Shown piece after piece: positions 16,602-25,297 of a DNA stretch of 64,000 nucleotides. Numbering within the stretch: the stretch's first letter is position 1; every line of letters starts with the position of its first letter. A program made the translations under genes and the position numbers. The notes beneath the pieces are model-generated. The model was given only the letters and a program-made list of their open reading frames with translations, was not told the origin of the DNA and ran no database searches. Origin of the DNA: Acidimicrobiales bacterium (GTDB lineage Bacteria; Actinomycetota; Acidimicrobiia; Acidimicrobiales; JAUJNH01); contig JAUJNH010000002.1 in the NCBI GenBank assembly GCA_030448245.1, forward strand, positions 47,057 through 111,056, read 5' to 3'.

Positions 16602-17844
16602 ATGCAGACGCCCGGGCCAGAGGGGCCCGCCCGACCGGGGGCCGACGGGCCCGCGGGACCTGCCGGAGAAGCGGGCAACGCCCCGGCGGGGCCGCTGGGA
16701 GCGCGGGCTGGGCGGCTGACCAGGCCCCGCCAGGGCCGGCTGGTCGGTGGGGTCTGCCTGGGTCTGGAGTCGGCTCTCGGGGTGCCGGTGGGCCTGGTGC
16801 GGTTCGCCTTTTTGCTCGGTGCCCTGGCCGGCGGGGTGGGGATCGTCGTCTACGTGGCCGCCCTCATCCTGCTGCCCGAGGCCGAAGGGCCGCCTCCGCC
16901 GTCGCGGCGCCGCGACCCGATCGATCTGGCCGCCCTGGTGGGCCTCGTGCTCGGCGGCGTTCTGGCGTGCCGGGCCCCCCGCCGGTGGGTGGGCGATATC
17001 GTCGGGTTCCCGGGGGCGGCCGCCGCCGCCCGCGGGGGCCAGGTGTGGGGGCGGGCCTCAGGCCGCCGCGCCATCCTGGCCGGCCGGGGCGGACCGCTGC
17101 GCGTTGCCGTCGGGGTCACGCTCGTGGCGGCGGGCGGCATCGCCTTCCTGGCCGCCACCGGCGACGTGAGCGCCCTCGGCCGCAGCCTCGCCCTCGGGTC
17201 GGTCATCGTGGTGGGCCTGCTGCTGATGGGCGGCCCGGCCGTGGGGCGGCTGGTCGACGTCCTGCGCACCGAGCGCCGCCAGCGGATCCGCTCGGAGGAG
17301 CGCTCGGAGATCTCGGCCCACCTGCACGACTCGGTGCTGCAGACCCTCGCCCTCATCCAGGTGCGGGCTGGAGACGACCGGGAGGTCCAGCGGCTTGCTC
17401 GACGGCAGGAGCGTGAGCTGCGGTCGTGGCTGCAGGGCCGACCGCCGGAGGCCACGGCGGCCACCGTCTCCAGACCTGGTCGCCTCGATGGTGGCCGAGG
17501 TCGAGGACGACCACGCCGTGCGGGTCGAGCTGGTGGTGGTCGGCGACGCCGCCCTCGACGACCGGCTCACCGCCCTGGCCCTCGCTGGGCGGGAGGCGGT
17601 GCTGAACGCCGCCCACCACGCCGGCGTCGACACCGTCGACGTGTACCTCGAGGTGGAGCCGGACCAGGTGGCCCTGTTCGTGCGGGACCGGGGGAAGGGC
17701 TTCGACCCGAACGGAGTCGATCCCGACCGCCGGGGCCTGGCCGAGTCGATCCACGGCCGCCTGGGCCGGGCCGGAGGTCGGGCCGAGGTGCGTTCGTCGG
17801 TGGGTGAGGGCACCGAGGTCGAGCTCACCGTCCCCGGGCCATGA
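16602..17844 (+). pseudogene. PspC-type sensor histidine kinase, frameshifted
   Basis: NarL-partner sensor kinase with an N-terminal PspC domain (GRLVGGVCLGLESALGVP, membrane helix VRFAFLLGALAGGVGIVVYV) and further helices to about residue 215. A HisKA_3 dimerisation domain follows: EISAHLHDSVLQTLALI, phosphoacceptor His near 242. The frame breaks near 17473: the ATPase half (SPDLVASMVAEV, N-box GREAVLNAAHHAG, G1 DRGKGFDPNG, GTEVELTVPGP) is read one base later. Removing one base from CACCGTCTCC restores about 413 residues, the usual length. Its last codons overlap the response regulator start by 4 bases (17841-17844). Without repair the cell makes a kinase lacking its catalytic ATPase domain. 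An assembly error is equally possible, since both halves look fully conserved. Confidence 0.8.
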
Positions 17845-18509
17845 GCGCCGAGCCCACGACCGACCGGCGGCGGCTCCGGGTGGTGCTCGTCGACGACCAC
17901 CAGCTCTTCCGCTCCGGGGTGCGCACCGAGCTCGGGCCGAGCGTCGACGTGGTGGCCGACGCCGGCACGGTCGACAGCGCCATCGCCGCCATCGACGTGC
18001 ACCGGCCCGACGTGGTCCTGGTCGACGTCCACATGCCCGACGGGGGCGGGGCGGCCGTGATCCGGCGGGTCCACCGCGACCGGCCCGACACCCGGTTCCT
18101 GGCCCTGTCGGTGTCGGACGCCCCCGAGGACGTGATCGCCACCATCCGGGCCGGTGCCCGCGGCTACGTGACGAAGACGATCTCGGGACCCGAGCTGGCC
18201 GAGGCCATCCGACGCATCGCCGACGGCGATGCCGTCTTCTCGCCTCGGCTGGCCGGGTTCGTGCTCGACGCCTTTGCCAGCGGGGGTGCCGGCGGCGGCG
18301 GCGGCGACCCCGAGCTCGACCAGCTGACTCCCCGGGAACGAGAGGTGCTACGGCTGATCGCCCGGGGCTACGCCTACAAGGAGGTGGCCCGGCGCCTGTC
18401 CCTGTCGGTCAAGACCATCGAGACCCACGTCTCGTCGGTGCTGCGCAAGCTCCAGCTGTCAAACCGCCACGAGCTGACCCGGTGGGCGACCGAGCGCAAG
18501 CTGCTGTGA
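17841..18509 (+). CDS. NarL/LuxR-family response regulator
   Basis: 222 aa. The receiver domain has the acidic pair D18-D19, phospho-acceptor D62 (VVLVDVHMPDGG) and the conserved lysine in GYVTKTISG. After a glycine-rich linker comes a LuxR-type HTH: LTPREREVLRLIARGYAYKE, then LSVKTIETHVSSVLRKLQLS. Start ATG 17841 overlaps the TGA of the sensor kinase, so the two form a translationally coupled two-component pair. The neighbouring PspC membrane protein on the other strand is a likely target, by analogy with other actinobacterial PspC/NarL clusters. Confidence 0.93.
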   Translation: MSAEPTTDRRRLRVVLVDDHQLFRSGVRTELGPSVDVVADAGTVDSAIAAIDVHRPDVVLVDVHMPDGGGAAVIRRVHRDRPDTRFLALSVSDAPEDVIATIRAGARGYVTKTISGPELAEAIRRIADGDAVFSPRLAGFVLDAFASGGAGGGGGDPELDQLTPREREVLRLIARGYAYKEVARRLSLSVKTIETHVSSVLRKLQLSNRHELTRWATERKLL

Positions 18510-18525
18510 GCAGCGGCGCCGTGCC

Positions 18526-19740
18526 TCAGGCCGGCGCCGGCGCCGTGGCCGTCGGCGACCACTCCGTCCACGGGATGTTCCAGTCGCCGAAGCCGTTGGT
18601 GGGAGCGATCTGCACCGGCGTGCCCTTGATCTCGACGACGTCACCGAGGCGCGAGTAGTTGAAGAACCAGGTGGCGTTGGCCACCGAGACGTTCACGCAG
18701 CCGTGGGACACGTTCCGGCGGCCCTGGTCGCCCACCGACCACGGGGCGGCGTGGACGAACTCGCCGGAGTTCGAGATGCGGGTGGCCCAGTGGACGGTGG
18801 TGCGGTAGCTCTCGCTCGAGCCGGCCGGGACGCCGAACGAGGCCGAGTCCATGACCGTGGTCCGCTCCTTGTCCATCACCACGTGGACGCCGCTCTTCGT
18901 GGGGTACTTCTCGCGGCCCAGCGAGACCGGGATGGTGCGCTCGAGCTTTCCGTTCGTGGTCACCGTCATCTGGTGGGTGGCGTCGTCGATGACGCTGATG
19001 TGGGCGTCACCGATGGTGAACGAGACGTTGCGCGACTCGGTCCCCCACGTGCCGCCACCGAAGTCGACCCCGGCCAGGGCGGCGTCGAGGGTGACCTTGG
19101 TGCCGGGCTGCCAGTACTGCTGGGGCCGCCAGTGCAGCTCGCTGTCGGAGAACCACCGCCAAGACCCGGCGACGGCCGGCGAGGTGGTGACGGTGAGGAG
19201 CCGTTCGACGGCCGCGTGGTCGGCGATCGGCTTGGTGAGGTAGACGGCGATGGGATGGCCGACGCCGACGGTGCTGCCGTTCAGCGGCGACACCCGGGCG
19301 GCCAGCTTCTGCGACGGGGCGGCCGTGGTGAACGACGAGGACGCCTCGGTGGTGGAGCCGCCGGCGCCGGTGACCCGGGCCGTCAGCTGGTAGGTGGTGC
19401 TGGGCGTCAGGCCGGCGGTGGCCAGCCACCGGGCGCCGCTCTGGTCGAGCTGGCCCGGGAGCGGGGGCTTGCCCTGGCCGGCCGTGAAGGTGACCGAGGT
19501 CAGCCGGCCGGAGGAGGCCACCACCTGCACCGGGGTGTCGAGGGCCACGCCCGACTGCCCGGGTTGGGGCGTGAACGACACCGAGGGCGCCGCCGGCCGC
19601 ACCTGCTCGGCCTCCGAACCCGCCGGCCTCCCGCCGGCGGCGGACTGGCCGCCCCCGCGCCCACCGGAGCACCCAGCGACCAGCACGACCGCGACGCCCA
19701 TGGTGGTCCAACCCCGCCAGCCCGTCCTTCGCACGCCCAC
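18526..19740 (-). CDS. L,D-transpeptidase lipoprotein with Ig-like domains
   Basis: Cell-wall crosslinking enzyme forming 3-3 peptide bridges in peptidoglycan, 404 aa. Lipobox VVLVAGCSGG near residue 20 anchors it outside the membrane. Two Ig-like domains follow (about 50-130 and 135-230; SPLNGSTVGVGHPIAVYLTK begins the second), as in mycobacterial LdtMt proteins. The YkuD catalytic domain includes SGEFVHAAPWSVG and the nucleophile motif SHGCVNVS (Cys near residue 347). GTG 19740 is used because the signal peptide starts there; the frame runs further upstream but without signal or ribosome site. Convergent with the response regulator, 16 bases apart. Confidence 0.9.
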   Translation of the reverse strand: MGVRRTGWRGWTTMGVAVVLVAGCSGGRGGGQSAAGGRPAGSEAEQVRPAAPSVSFTPQPGQSGVALDTPVQVVASSGRLTSVTFTAGQGKPPLPGQLDQSGARWLATAGLTPSTTYQLTARVTGAGGSTTEASSSFTTAAPSQKLAARVSPLNGSTVGVGHPIAVYLTKPIADHAAVERLLTVTTSPAVAGSWRWFSDSELHWRPQQYWQPGTKVTLDAALAGVDFGGGTWGTESRNVSFTIGDAHISVIDDATHQMTVTTNGKLERTIPVSLGREKYPTKSGVHVVMDKERTTVMDSASFGVPAGSSESYRTTVHWATRISNSGEFVHAAPWSVGDQGRRNVSHGCVNVSVANATWFFNYSRLGDVVEIKGTPVQIAPTNGFGDWNIPWTEWSPTATAPAPA

Positions 19741-19989
19741 CAGGATGGCGCAGATCCGGCGGCGGCGCGCTACGGCTGCGCGGGCCCGGTCGTGCCTGCC
19801 TCCCAGCTGCTCCGGCGTCGGCGCTGCTCCTGACGACGACCTCGATGCTGGCCTTCCCTGCGAGCTCGCCCGGTGCGGCCGTCCCGGGCCATCACCTGCA
19901 GGTTCGTCGTGCCGGCGGCCTTCGGCTGCAGGTCGGCCCGGCGGCCGAGGCCGGCACGTGGTCACCGCCTCCGGTTCCGATGTCGACGG

Positions 19990-20445
19990 TCAGCGGGCCT
20001 GCCAGGCGTGGGGGTCGGCGATCAGCTTGGCCACGGGTCGAGGGAAGCGGCCGGAGACGATGTCGGCGAGCGTCACCCCCTCCAGCACCGCCCGGAGGCT
20101 GGCCCGTGCCGCCACCCACACCTCCTGGAGGTGGGCGGCCGGGCCCTCGTAGACCGCCGCCTCCGGGCGGGCCCCCCGCACCTCGGCCAGCGGCCCGTCG
20201 ACCAGTCGGAGGACGTCGGCGGCGGTGATCTCGGTCGCGGGCCGGGCGAGGCGGTAGCCGCCCTCGGCGCCGCGCTGGCTGGCGACCAGCCCGCCCCGGC
20301 GCAGCTCGACCAGGATGTTCTCGAGGAACTTGACGGGCAGGTTCTGCGCGGCGGCCATCCGGTCGGCGGTCATGGCGCCGTCGGGATCGGCCGCCAGGGT
20401 GAGCAGCGCCCGCATGGCGTACTCCGCTTTGGCCGAGATGTGCAC
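19990..20445 (-). CDS. Rrf2-family regulator without cluster cysteines
   Basis: 151 aa winged-helix regulator: ISAKAEYAMRALLTLAADP at the start, LPVKFLENILVELRRGGLVA recognition region and GGYRLARPATEITAADVLR, all typical of Rrf2 proteins. IscR/NsrR-type members use three cysteines to hold an Fe-S cluster; this protein has no cysteine at all, as in CymR-type sulfur regulators. GTG 20445 has a CATGAT box six bases upstream and no ribosome site. It lies last in the sulfonate ABC transporter run, 21 bases after the permease, and the perfect palindrome at 23146-23166 in front of that run is its most likely operator. Confidence 0.88.
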   Translation of the reverse strand: MHISAKAEYAMRALLTLAADPDGAMTADRMAAAQNLPVKFLENILVELRRGGLVASQRGAEGGYRLARPATEITAADVLRLVDGPLAEVRGARPEAAVYEGPAAHLQEVWVAARASLRAVLEGVTLADIVSGRFPRPVAKLIADPHAWQAR

Positions 20446-20466
20446 GCCAGCATCATGACCGCCTCC

Positions 20467-21333
20467 TCAGGTTGCGGTGTCCACCAGGCCCCGGCGCCGC
20501 CGCAGCCGGCCGTCGACCGCGCCAAAGGCGCCGTCGATGCCGATGCCGATGACGAGCACCACGATCATGTAGGCCAGCAGGAGGGGGGCGTCCGAGAGGT
20601 CTCGGGCGAAGTCCAGCTGCGAGCCGATCGACGGCCGGGTGGGGAGGATCAGGAGGAGCTCGCCCGCCATGAGGCTGCGCCAGGCGAACGCCCACCCCTG
20701 CTTGAGCCCTCCCAGGCACGACGGCAGGGCCGCCGGCAGCACCACGTGGCGGAACAGCGTGGGGCCCCGGGCGCCGAGCATCCGTCCGGCCCGCACGAGG
20801 AGCGGGGGAACGTTGTCGACGCCGCCGATGAGCCCGTTGGCGATCGAGGGAGCCGCACCCAGGACCACCACGAAGATGATGGCTGCCTCCGACGGCTTGA
20901 AGAGCAGGACGGCGAGCGGGAACCAGGCGATCGACGGCATCGTCTGCAGGCCCGTGATCAGCGAGCCCACGGCGGTGCGCAGGGGCTTGATGGTGGCCAC
21001 CAGGGCGCCGATCACGCTGCCCACGGCGATCGCCGCCGCGTAGCCGACGGCGGCCCGGCCGGCCGTGACCCCCAGCGCCTGCCAGAAGGCGCCGGTGCCG
21101 GCGATGCGGCTCACCTCGCTGAACACGGTGCTCGGAGGCGGAAGGACGTAGGTCGACCGCCACCCCGAGACCACGACCAGCTGCCAGGCCCCCACCGCCA
21201 GCACCAGGGCCGCGAGCTTCGGCCAGATCCGGCTCCTCAGACTGGCCAGGCGGCCCGCGCGACCCGCGGGGTCGTCCTCGAGCGCGTCGAGGCCCGACAG
21301 CTGGCGGTCCAGCTCGCGCTGGTCAACGGCCAT
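20467..21333 (-). CDS. sulfonate/nitrate-type ABC transporter permease
   Basis: Inner-membrane permease of 288 aa with about six membrane segments and the cytoplasmic EAA-type loop (RAGRMLGARGPTLFRHVVLPAALP) that docks the ATPase. The order substrate-binding protein, ATPase, permease with overlaps between genes is that of SsuABC/TauABC-type importers for aliphatic sulfonates or related anions. The N-terminus (residues 1-35) is charged and cytoplasmic. Overlaps the end of the ATPase gene by 11 bases. Substrate is inferred from the binding protein and the Rrf2 regulator, not proven. Confidence 0.9.
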   Translation of the reverse strand: MAVDQRELDRQLSGLDALEDDPAGRAGRLASLRSRIWPKLAALVLAVGAWQLVVVSGWRSTYVLPPPSTVFSEVSRIAGTGAFWQALGVTAGRAAVGYAAAIAVGSVIGALVATIKPLRTAVGSLITGLQTMPSIAWFPLAVLLFKPSEAAIIFVVVLGAAPSIANGLIGGVDNVPPLLVRAGRMLGARGPTLFRHVVLPAALPSCLGGLKQGWAFAWRSLMAGELLLILPTRPSIGSQLDFARDLSDAPLLLAYMIVVLVIGIGIDGAFGAVDGRLRRRRGLVDTAT

Positions 21334-22090
21334 GGCGCGCCACCTCTTGGCGCAGGGCAGCGGTGACCTCGACGGCGAGCTTGGACACCGGGGGCGACTC
21401 GATGCGGCGGGGCCGGTCGATGTTGACCGGGAACTCGGCTGCCACCCGACCCGGCCGGCTGGTGAGCAGCACGATCCGGTCGCCCAGCCGGGCGGCTTCG
21501 CGCACGTTGTGGGTGACGAACAGGATGGTGACGCCCGTCTCCGACCAGATGCGCTCGAGCTCGTCGTGGAGCAGGTCGCGGGTCATGGCGTCGAGGGCGC
21601 CGAACGGCTCGTCCATCAGCAGGATGTCGGGCTCCTGGGCCAGTGCCCGGGCCAGCGCCACCCGCTGGCGCATGCCGCCGGACAGCTCGTGAGGCCGCCG
21701 GTCGCCCATCCCGCTCAGGTGGACGAGGTCGAGCAGCTCCACCGCCTTCTCCTTGCGCTCGGCCCGGCCGACGCCCCGCAGCCGCAGCGCCAGCTCGACG
21801 TTGCCGGCTGCCGTCTGCCAGGGGAGGAGCGCAGCCTCCTGGAAGAGCAGGGTGGGCCGTCCGCCGGGCAGGGAGACCCGCCCGGTGGTCGGGCTGTCGA
21901 GTCCGGCGACGAGGTTCAGCAGGGTGCTCTTGCCGCAGCCGGACGCGCCGACCAGGGCCAGGAACTCACCGCGACGGACCTCGAGGTGGACGTCCTCGAG
22001 GGCCACGGCCCCGGTGGCGTAGCGCTTCGAGACGCCGTCGATCACGATGGCCGGGGCGGTCACCGGCCGCGCCTCGGCGGTCACGCTCAC
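21323..22090 (-). CDS. sulfonate/nitrate-type ABC transporter ATPase
   Basis: 255 aa. Walker [11 protein letters not shown]-loop [11 protein letters not shown], signature [15 protein letters not shown], Walker [13 protein letters not shown] and H-loop FVTHNV are all present, so the ATPase is intact. The sequence type ([36 protein letters not shown]) is that of SsuB/TauB/NrtD proteins. GTG 22090 is taken as start because it overlaps the TGA of the binding-protein gene (GTGA, 22087-22090); the long open frame further upstream is only antisense-like extension. Couples ATP hydrolysis to uptake through the permease at 20467. Confidence 0.9.
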   Translation of the reverse strand: MSVTAEARPVTAPAIVIDGVSKRYATGAVALEDVHLEVRRGEFLALVGASGCGKSTLLNLVAGLDSPTTGRVSLPGGRPTLLFQEAALLPWQTAAGNVELALRLRGVGRAERKEKAVELLDLVHLSGMGDRRPHELSGGMRQRVALARALAQEPDILLMDEPFGALDAMTRDLLHDELERIWSETGVTILFVTHNVREAARLGDRIVLLTSRPGRVAAEFPVNIDRPRRIESPPVSKLAVEVTAALRQEVARHGR

Positions 22091-23130
22091 GAGGCTGCCA
22101 CCGGCTGCTGCCCCGCCGCCTTGAGGACCTCGTCCAGCGTCGACAGCTCGTAGATGCCCGTAAGGTCGACCTTCTTGAGCAGGCCGACGCGCGCTGCGTC
22201 GCGGGCCGACTTGGTGAGTGACGAGGGAATCGGGTCGTTCGTGAACGTGAGGTTCCTCCACGCCTCGGTGAGCACGGCATCGGACAGCTTCTTGCCCGTG
22301 ATCCTCTCGATGCCCTGGTTGGCCAGCCGCTGCGCCTCGGCGGCGTCGGCGTTGACGAAGTCGTTCGCGGCCACCTGGGCCTCGAGGAGGCGCTTGACGG
22401 TGGCTGGGTGCTTCCTGAGGAACTTCGTGCGCACGATGAGGTGGGTCGTGACGAACCGGCCGTCCGGCCACCGGGTCCTCTCGTCGACCAGGACCGTGCC
22501 GCCGCCCTCTTGCACGAGGCGGGTGGCCCAGGGCTCGGGCACCCAGGCGCCGTCGATGTCCCCGGCCTTGAACGTCTCCAGCGTCTGGGCGTTCTCCTGG
22601 GGGAGGACGGTCGCACCTCCGGGGCGATCGGGCTTCAGGCCGTGCTCGTCCAGCCACACCCGCAGCGCCACGTCCTGGGTGCCTCCCAGCTGCGGGCTGG
22701 CAATCTTCTTGCCCTTCAGGTCGGCCGGCTGCCCCACGGTCGGCTTCACGACCAGGAAGGCGCCGCCGGAGGTGGCGCCCGAGATGATGCGGACGGCTTC
22801 GCCGTTCGACTTGGAGAAGGCGTTGATGGCCGGGTTCGGTCCGAGGTAGGCGGCGTCAAGGCCTTCGGCGAAGAGCGCCTCGACGGCGGCCGGGCCGGCG
22901 TTGAAGGTCTGCAAGACCAGCTTGTCGGGCCCGAGCTTGTCGGCGTAGATGCCCTTCTCGATGCCGGCCACCGGCGTGGCGTGGGTGAGGTTCGGGAAGT
23001 AGCCCAGGCGCAGCGTGGTGGGTCCGTCGGCGCTGGTGGTGGCCGAGTCCTGCCCGCAGGCCGCCAGGATGAGGATGAGGACGAGCGCGACCAGCGCGGC
23101 GAGGTGACGGTGGCGGGGGAGGGCTGGCAT
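22087..23130 (-). CDS. ABC transporter substrate-binding lipoprotein (sulfonate type)
   Basis: 347 aa secreted binding protein. Signal peptide with lipobox (LILILAACGQD) and an NMT1/SsuA-type periplasmic-binding fold: LRLGYFPNLTHATPVAGIEKG, FNAGPAAVEALFAEGLDAAYLGPNPAINAF, DLKGKKIASPQLGGTQDVAL, DIDGAWVPEPWATRLV. These match SsuA/TauA/aliphatic sulfonate binders. It is the first gene of a four-gene run (binding protein, ATPase, permease, Rrf2 regulator). A 21-bp perfect palindrome begins 16 bases upstream of its start, so transcription is probably repressed under sulfur-replete conditions. Confidence 0.9.
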   Translation of the reverse strand: MPALPRHRHLAALVALVLILILAACGQDSATTSADGPTTLRLGYFPNLTHATPVAGIEKGIYADKLGPDKLVLQTFNAGPAAVEALFAEGLDAAYLGPNPAINAFSKSNGEAVRIISGATSGGAFLVVKPTVGQPADLKGKKIASPQLGGTQDVALRVWLDEHGLKPDRPGGATVLPQENAQTLETFKAGDIDGAWVPEPWATRLVQEGGGTVLVDERTRWPDGRFVTTHLIVRTKFLRKHPATVKRLLEAQVAANDFVNADAAEAQRLANQGIERITGKKLSDAVLTEAWRNLTFTNDPIPSSLTKSARDAARVGLLKKVDLTGIYELSTLDEVLKAAGQQPVAAS

Positions 23131-23145
23131 CGCAGATCCTGACTT

Positions 23146-23166
23146 AGTTGATCGAGTCGATCAACT
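23146..23166. promoter_or_regulatory. perfect 21-bp palindromic operator before the sulfonate ABC operon
   Basis: AGTTGATCGA at 23146-23155, a single central G at 23156, and its exact reverse complement at 23157-23166. It lies 16 bases upstream of the binding-protein start (23130, minus) and just before a small plus-strand ORF. Size and symmetry suit a dimeric winged-helix regulator; the Rrf2-family gene at the end of the same operon is the obvious candidate. Confidence 0.75.
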
Positions 23167-23168
23167 TT

Positions 23169-23363
23169 ATGGAGATGGGCTTCCGCTGTCAATGGGCCGG
23201 TGCCGGCTGTGCGGCCGCCCTGGGTGTGGCCCTCTCGCGGATGCGGGCGGTGCGCCACGACCCGAGCGACGTCGTGGTCGGCGCCCTCCTGGGCGGCGCC
23301 ATCGGCGCAACCACCGCCAAGATCCTCCGCCGCCGGCTGACCGCGGAGGCCGTCGACTCCTGA
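23169..23363 (+). CDS. small glycine-rich membrane-type protein
   Basis: A possible 64-residue protein that I do not recognise. It contains VVVGALLGGAIGATTAKI, a glycine-zipper-like hydrophobic segment, followed by a basic end (LRRRLTAEAVDS). The start is uncertain: ATG 23169 or 23175 lie directly after the operator palindrome, and ATG 23148 lies inside it. If real it would share the regulatory region with the sulfonate operon and be divergent to it. Codon use is similar to neighbours. Coding status is only moderately supported. Confidence 0.45.
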   Translation: MEMGFRCQWAGAGCAAALGVALSRMRAVRHDPSDVVVGALLGGAIGATTAKILRRRLTAEAVDS

Positions 23364-23430
23364 GGCCCGAACCGCGGCGAACGGTAGGCTCGCTCGGTTC
23401 AGGATCGGGCTGCGGCCCAGAGGAGCGGAC

Positions 23431-24792
23431 ATGGGTGACATCAGCAGCGGGCCCCACCGCGTCGTGGTGGTCGGCAGCGGGTTCGGTGGGCTGTTCGCGA
23501 CAAAGGCGCTGAAGGGCGCACCGGTCGACGTGACCGTCATCGCCCGAACCAACCACCACCTCTTCCAGCCGCTCCTCTACCAGGTGGCCACCGGCATCCT
23601 GTCGGAGGGCGAGATCGCGCCGGCCACGCGCGAGGTGTTGCGCAGCCAGGCCAACGCACGCGTCCTGCTAGGCGACGTCACCACGGTGGACCTGGCGGCC
23701 AAGACGGTCACGTCGGTGCTGCGGGGTCGCGAGACGGTGTCCTCGTACGACAGCCTCGTCGTGGCCGCCGGGGTCGGCCAGTCGTACTTCGGCAACGACC
23801 ACTACGCCGAGCATGCCCCCGGCATGAAGACGATCGACGACGCCCTCGAGCTGCGGGGCCGAATCTTCGGGGCGTTCGAGCTGGCCGAGGCGTCGCCGAA
23901 CCCCGCCGAGACCGAGATGTTCCTGACCTTCGTGATCGTCGGCGCCGGCCCGACGGGCGTCGAGATGGCTGGCCAGATCAGCGAGCTGGCCCGGCGGACC
24001 CTGCCGGGCGGCTACCGCAGCATCGACCCCAGCCAGGCCCGGATCGTGCTCGTCGACTTCGCACCAGCGGTGCTGGGCGCCTTTGGCGAGAAGCTCTCGC
24101 GCAAGGCAGGCGAGCGGCTGCGCAGCATGGGCGTCGAGCTGCAGCTGGGGGCCAAGGTCGTGGGCGTCGACGCCACGGGGGTGGAGGTCGAGGACGACGC
24201 GGGCCGCCGGCGCATCCCGTCCCTGTGCAAGATCTGGGCCGCCGGCGTCACCGGCTCGCCCCTCGGCCAGCAGCTGGCGGCGCAGTCGGGGGCCAGGCTC
24301 GACAACGTCGACCGCGTGCTGGTCGAGCCCGACCTCACCCTGCCCGGCCACCCGGAGGTCTTCGTGGTGGGCGACATGTCGGCGATCCACGACCTCCCGG
24401 GGATCGCCCAGGTCGCCATCCAGGGCGGCCGCCACGCCGCCGACCAGATCCTCCGCACCATCGCCGGCCGTCCGGCGGGCCAGCCGTTCGCCTACCACGA
24501 CAAGGGCAGCATGGCGGCCGTCTCGCGGCTCTACGCCCTGGCCCGCATCGGCCCGCTCAACCTGGCCGGGCGATTCGCCTGGCTGGTGTGGCTGGGCGTG
24601 CACCTGGTGTACATCATCGGGTTCAAGAACCGCTTCACCACGGTCTTCGACTGGACGGTGAACCTCCTCAGCCGTGCGCGCAGCGAGCGCACCACCACCT
24701 CGCAGCAGGTGCTGGCCCGCCGGGCGCTCCAGCACCCCGAGGCATCGGTCGACTCCATCCCCACCCTCCCGCCGCCGAGCGACCCGCTGTAG
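23431..24792 (+). CDS. type II NADH dehydrogenase (NDH-2)-like FAD oxidoreductase
   Basis: 453 aa. The N-terminal FAD Rossmann motif is GSGFGG (15-20). TNHHLFQPLLYQVATGILS is the hallmark of NDH-2, and FVIVGAGPTGVEMAGQISEL is the second Rossmann motif, for NADH. The third block is EVFVVGDMS with AQVAIQGGRHAA. The C-terminal part (FAWLVWLGVHLVYIIGFKNR) is the membrane-attached region of respiratory NDH-2. It likely feeds electrons from NADH to quinone at the inner face of the membrane without proton pumping. AGAGGAG lies 6 bases upstream of ATG 23431. Single-gene unit. Confidence 0.92.
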   Translation: MGDISSGPHRVVVVGSGFGGLFATKALKGAPVDVTVIARTNHHLFQPLLYQVATGILSEGEIAPATREVLRSQANARVLLGDVTTVDLAAKTVTSVLRGRETVSSYDSLVVAAGVGQSYFGNDHYAEHAPGMKTIDDALELRGRIFGAFELAEASPNPAETEMFLTFVIVGAGPTGVEMAGQISELARRTLPGGYRSIDPSQARIVLVDFAPAVLGAFGEKLSRKAGERLRSMGVELQLGAKVVGVDATGVEVEDDAGRRRIPSLCKIWAAGVTGSPLGQQLAAQSGARLDNVDRVLVEPDLTLPGHPEVFVVGDMSAIHDLPGIAQVAIQGGRHAADQILRTIAGRPAGQPFAYHDKGSMAAVSRLYALARIGPLNLAGRFAWLVWLGVHLVYIIGFKNRFTTVFDWTVNLLSRARSERTTTSQQVLARRALQHPEASVDSIPTLPPPSDPL

Positions 24793-24830
24793 CGCCTCGA
24801 CCCCTCATTCCAGCGCCCGCCCGACTCGCG

Positions 24831-25232
24831 CTAGCCGGCAAGGAAGCTGAGGCGGATCCGGCGGTCGGGGTTGTCGCCGTTGGGGTCGACCAGTGCCACC
24901 GACTGCCAGGTGCCGAGCGCCGGGCGGCCGCCGAGCACGGGGATCGACAGCGACGGGCTGACCAACACGGGGAGGACGTGGTCGCCGCCGTGGCCGGGCG
25001 AGCCGTGCCGGTGGCGGTAGCGGTCGTCCCTCGGGAGGATGCGACCCAGCACCTCGGCGAGGTCGTCCTCGCTCCCCGAGTCCAGCTCCAGCAGCGCCAC
25101 CCCGGCGGTGGCGTGGGGCACGAACAGGTGGACGATGCCGTCGCCCCGCCCGCTGCAGAAACGTTCCACCTGTGCGGTCACGTCGGTCACCAGGTCAGCG
25201 CCGGTGCGCACCTGCAGCTCTTGGCTCTCCAT
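24831..25232 (-). CDS. YjbQ family (UPF0047) protein
   Basis: 133 aa, family length. Recognised by GIVHLFVPHATAGVALLELD near residue 35, the conserved DDRYRHRHGSPGHGGDHVLP with several histidines, and the C-terminal GTWQSVALVDPNGDNPDRRIR. YjbQ homologues show weak thiamin-phosphate synthase activity in some species, and the cellular role is not settled. The His-rich segment suggests a metal-binding active site. It is divergent from the dehydrogenase gene at 25298 and convergent with the NDH-2 gene. Confidence 0.92.
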   Translation of the reverse strand: MESQELQVRTGADLVTDVTAQVERFCSGRGDGIVHLFVPHATAGVALLELDSGSEDDLAEVLGRILPRDDRYRHRHGSPGHGGDHVLPVLVSPSLSIPVLGGRPALGTWQSVALVDPNGDNPDRRIRLSFLAG

Positions 25233-25297
25233 CGCCCCATCCTGGTGCAGCCCTGTAGGTTGAACCGCTCCGGCCGCCGAACGGGAGGATGTGCCAG

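Noticed and set aside
19741..19989. Possible small genes between the L,D-transpeptidase and Rrf2 genes
   Set aside because: Open frames here lack start signals and recognisable sequence; treated as non-coding.
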